In this document: positions 63,445 to 64,000 of the stretch, piece after piece
Position numbering within the stretch: position 1 is the stretch's first letter
Layout of the letters: each line of letters starts with the position of its first letter
Source of the DNA: an uncultured Bacteroidales bacterium
Lineage (GTDB): Bacteria > Bacteroidota > Bacteroidia > Bacteroidales > Muribaculaceae
Direction: 5' to 3'
DNA: 64,000 nt
Assembly: GCA_900542185.1 (NCBI GenBank)
Contig: UQMZ01000003.1
Span: forward strand, 1-64,000
Program-made: the position numbers and the translations under genes
Notes under the pieces: generated by a model
Told to the model about the DNA's origin: nothing
The model's database searches: none
The model's input: only the letters and a program-made list of their open reading frames with translations

Positions 63445-64000
63445 TTATTTAGAATATAACTCAACGATGAGCTGTTCCTTGATCGTCTCGGGTATGTCGG
63501 CGCGCTCCGGCATGTGCAGGAACTTGCCGCCCTTGATCTGCTCGTCCCATTCGATCCAGGGATACTTCGAGTGGTTGAAACCGGCCACGCAGTCGGTGAT
63601 AACCTCGAGGTTCTTGGACTTCTCGCGTACGGTAACGACGTCACCGGGCACTACGCGATACGAGGGGATGTTTACGGGCTTGCCGTTGACGCAGATGTGC
63701 TTGTGGAGCACCAGCTGGCGCGCTGCGGGACGCGACGCTGCCAGTCCCAGACGGTACACTACGTTGTCCAGACGGCTCTCCAGCAGCTGCAGGAGCACCT
63801 CGCCGGTAATACCCTTGGTACGTGCGGCATGCTCGAACAGGTTGCGGAACTGACGCTCCAGTACACCGTATGTATATTTGGCCTTCTGCTTCTCACGCAG
63901 CTGCTGGCCGTACTCCGACGTCTTGCGGCGACGGTTGGCGCCGTGCTGTCCCGGCGGATAATTCTTCTTGGCGAGAACCTTGTCCTCACCGTAAATCGGC
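63445..64000 (-). CDS. rpsD: 30S ribosomal protein S4, 5' end beyond window
   Basis: The frame is open to the window edge, giving about 184 residues including PPGQHGANRRRKTSEYG, then LLQLLESRLDNVVYRLGLAASRPAARQLVLHKHICVNGKPVNIPS (S4 RNA-binding domain, in segments), ending in IVELYSK. About 17 N-terminal residues are missing compared with a normal ~200-residue S4. The in-frame ATG at 63798 is internal. It is first of the genes of this operon visible here, 17 bp before rpoA. Confidence 0.97.
   Translation of the reverse strand, partial: PIYGEDKVLAKKNYPPGQHGANRRRKTSEYGQQLREKQKAKYTYGVLERQFRNLFEHAARTKGITGEVLLQLLESRLDNVVYRLGLAASRPAARQLVLHKHICVNGKPVNIPSYRVVPGDVVTVREKSKNLEVITDCVAGFNHSKYPWIEWDEQIKGGKFLHMPERADIPETIKEQLIVELYSK

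Overview
The window is chromosomal DNA of a Bacteroidota bacterium, most likely a gut member of the order Bacteroidales and possibly Muribaculaceae. The evidence is the promoter style (TTG or TTTG, 19-21 bp, then TAnnTTTG), two Mfa1/Mfa2-type fimbrial gene clusters, SusA/SusB-type starch enzymes, DUF3109, DUF5103, DUF3575, DUF3868 and DUF5106 genes, an RpoA operon of Bacteroidetes type, and the lack of Shine-Dalgarno sequences at most starts. Most genes are GC-rich. A few stretches are clearly AT-richer: the MNT/HEPN pair, the 23.0-24.6 kb ATPase gene, and the distal parts of two tip-adhesin genes. The first 48 bases are Illumina Nextera adapter plus an i5 index, so the left edge is a library artefact.

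Layout. 0-0.7 kb: a truncated MNT-HEPN pair. 0.8-12.6 kb: ClC-type channel, SusA-like GH13, a thioredoxin-fold surface protein, a TPR sensor with a degenerate kinase domain, a UvrD/PcrA helicase and a type I pullulanase. An insertion-sequence relic and a zinc metallopeptidase follow. 14.0-21.9 kb: a complete tripartite ABC exporter (adaptor, ATPase, two permeases, TolC-like channel) followed by a response regulator and sensor kinase. 21.9-24.6 kb: a SprT-like gene, an intergenic array of 21-bp repeats, and an AlbA_2/Schlafen-type ATPase with an internal repeat. 24.6-28.5 kb: a minus-strand operon ung-DUF5103-DUF3109-cls in which every junction overlaps. A tRNA-Arg(CCG), an ECF sigma/anti-sigma operon with two paralogous secreted proteins, the proC-proB-proA operon and a SusB-like GH97 enzyme follow.

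36.9-58.1 kb holds two fimbrial loci in tandem. Locus 1 (37.4-47.1 kb) encodes a major fimbrillin, an anchor, a minor subunit, a large tip protein, and DUF3575 and DUF3868 envelope proteins. Locus 2 (49.1-58.1 kb) encodes a major fimbrillin, an anchor and three accessory or tip proteins. A divergently transcribed, membrane-anchored AraC-type regulator lies between them. The window ends with a GH3 glucosidase, a CorA transporter and the rpsD-rpoA-rplQ operon, the last cut by the window edge.

How it fits together. GH13, pullulanase and GH97 would cooperate in periplasmic starch breakdown, although no SusC/SusD pair is present. The fimbrial proteins form two type V pilus systems. All seven predicted polymerising subunits carry a [T/S]RA motif about 30-37 residues after the lipid cysteine, while the two anchors lack it. 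This is the pattern expected of Arg-protease-triggered assembly. The most unusual non-coding signals are a ~270-bp nested inverted-repeat element inside fimbrial locus 1, phased direct repeats between the AraC gene and locus 2, hairpins after both major fimbrillin genes, a REP-like palindrome family and 9-bp tandem repeats between operons.
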